Source of the DNA: Spirochaetia bacterium
Lineage (GTDB): Bacteria; Spirochaetota; UBA4802; UBA5550
NCBI GenBank assembly: GCA_031289575.1
Contig: JAITPE010000069.1
Location: 1 to 7,060, forward strand
Reading direction: 5' to 3'
Length of the DNA stretch: 7,060 bases
Of this stretch, positions 6,739 to 7,060 are shown piece after piece. The notes beneath the pieces are model-generated. The model was not told where the DNA came from, ran no database searches, and saw only the letters and a list, made by a program, of their open reading frames with translations. Each line of letters opens with the position of its first letter. The stretch's first letter is position 1. The translations under genes and the position numbers were made by a program.

Positions 6739-6740
6739 TT

Positions 6741-6769
6741 TTTATCAAGAATATTTCTTAAGGTAGCAA
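6741..6769 (-). promoter_or_regulatory. Candidate hybrid promoter of the - strand gene
   Basis: On the - strand TTGCTA (6769-6764) is followed after 17 bp by GATAAA (6746-6741), each matching the sigma70 consensus at 4 of 6 positions. The -35 lies within the end of the putative mobile element (6762-6991) and the -10 lies outside it. This would place transcription start about 20-25 bases before the ATG at 6711. Inferred from hexamers only. Confidence 0.3.
6753..6761. repeat. Left copy of 9-bp target-site duplication
   Basis: ATTTCTTAA here is identical to 6992-7000. The two copies flank exactly the inverted ends GGTAGC (6762-6767) and GCTACC (6986-6991), as expected for a transposon target-site duplication. 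Confidence 0.7.
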
Positions 6770-6991
6770 ATTATTTCTGGGGGGCAAACGAAGAATTTTT
6801 AACCACGAAGTCGAATAAGTCGAATAAGGAAGGGAAAAGTCAAGTTTGGACTTAAAAACCTTCTGCAACTTCTTCGACTTTGCGGTTATTTTCTTCATTG
6901 ATTCCTTAAGTTTATGATGTTGTGCTTGGCATCAGATTTGGCGCAGTCCGCCCCGAAGAGTGGCTCTGACCCCTAATTTTAAATCGCTACC
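6762..6991. mobile_element. Putative 230-bp non-autonomous (MITE-like) mobile element
   Basis: The segment starts GGTAGC and ends GCTACC. Read inward from both ends, the first 24 bases match at about 16 positions, including a shared GGGG about 19 bases in. It is bounded by an exact 9-bp direct repeat. It holds no gene that I can support, so any movement would need a transposase supplied elsewhere. The interior has an 87-nt imperfect palindrome (6801-6887). The right end reads AGGGGTCAGAGCC on the - strand, a string I recall seeing repeatedly in bacterial intergenic DNA near small transposases, though that is memory rather than a search. It occupies most of the 349-bp gene-free end of the window. 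The transposase family is undetermined, though a 9-bp duplication excludes families that make none. Confidence 0.65.
6801..6887. repeat. 87-nt imperfect palindrome with 9-mer repeats inside the element
   Basis: Arms at 6801-6829 and 6859-6887 pair at 23 of 29 positions, separated by a 29-base centre that holds its own 5-bp stem AAGTC/GACTT (6837-6841, 6849-6853). The left arm contains GTCGAATAA twice in tandem (6810-6818, 6819-6827). The right arm on the - strand contains the related GTCGAAGAA and GTTGCAGAA. As RNA it would fold into a long hairpin in either direction. Confidence 0.75.
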
Positions 6992-7000
6992 ATTTCTTAA
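6992..7000. repeat. Right copy of 9-bp target-site duplication
   Basis: ATTTCTTAA is identical to 6753-6761. It directly follows the element end GCTACC and directly abuts the TTGACA of the rightward promoter. Confidence 0.7.
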
Positions 7001-7029
7001 TTGACAAAAGGCGCGGGAGCGTGTATAAT
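7001..7029 (+). promoter_or_regulatory. Perfect-consensus sigma70 promoter firing rightward
   Basis: TTGACA (7001-7006), a 17-bp spacer and TATAAT (7024-7029) match the housekeeping consensus exactly. Transcription would start near 7036. A second TATAAT follows at 7048-7053, the pair sharing GTATAATA 24 bp apart. A GTG at 7037 opens a frame that stays open to the window edge (VKSGIIKF), but it has no RBS, so the downstream gene's start is more likely beyond the window. Confidence 0.75.
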
Positions 7030-7060
7030 AGTAAATGTGAAATCGGGTATAATAAAATTC

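Noticed and set aside
6810..6887. CRISPR-like array
   Set aside because: The repeats are 9-mers in tandem and inverted orientation without spacers, so this is a palindrome rather than a CRISPR.

Overview
The window looks like chromosomal DNA from a diderm (Gram-negative-type) bacterium of moderate GC. The genes use many AUA isoleucine codons (GGCATA, ATAATA) and the intergenic DNA is much more AT-rich. ModA carries a lipoprotein signal peptide, and spermidine-type polyamines appear to be made by the carboxyspermidine/carboxynorspermidine route. The sequence alone does not let me name the phylum.

Bases 1-2696 hold a complete molybdate ABC transporter operon, modA-modB-modC, tightly packed (1 bp and 7 bp gaps) behind a strong AGGAGG ribosome binding site. 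ModA is a lipid-anchored binding protein, ModB the membrane permease, and ModC the ATPase with a C-terminal Mop/TOBE-like domain. A weak AT-rich hairpin plus T-run at 2767-2797 may end the transcript.

Bases 2697-2999 are AT-rich and non-coding, and presumably carry the promoter of the next operon. Bases 3000-6215 hold carboxy(nor)spermidine synthase, carboxynorspermidine decarboxylase (nspC, overlapping the first gene by 28 bp) and acetylglutamate kinase (argB), all on the + strand. The first two genes turn a diamine plus aspartate semialdehyde into spermidine or norspermidine. argB is the second step of arginine (ornithine) synthesis, which can supply the putrescine precursor.

A small secreted protein of unknown function is convergent on the - strand (6223-6711). 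Upstream of it lies what I read as a non-autonomous mobile element of 230 bp (6762-6991). It has inverted ends GGTAGC/GCTACC, is flanked by an exact 9-bp direct repeat ATTTCTTAA, and contains an 87-nt near-palindrome with 9-mer repeats. It seems to have landed between divergent promoters. The window closes with a perfect-consensus sigma70 promoter (TTGACA-17-TATAAT) firing rightward out of the window.

The observations most worth checking are this element and its effect on the divergent promoters, two long near-perfect hairpins inside modC, and a slippery T7 run in the synthase/nspC overlap. I see no CRISPR, rRNA, tRNA or phage gene.
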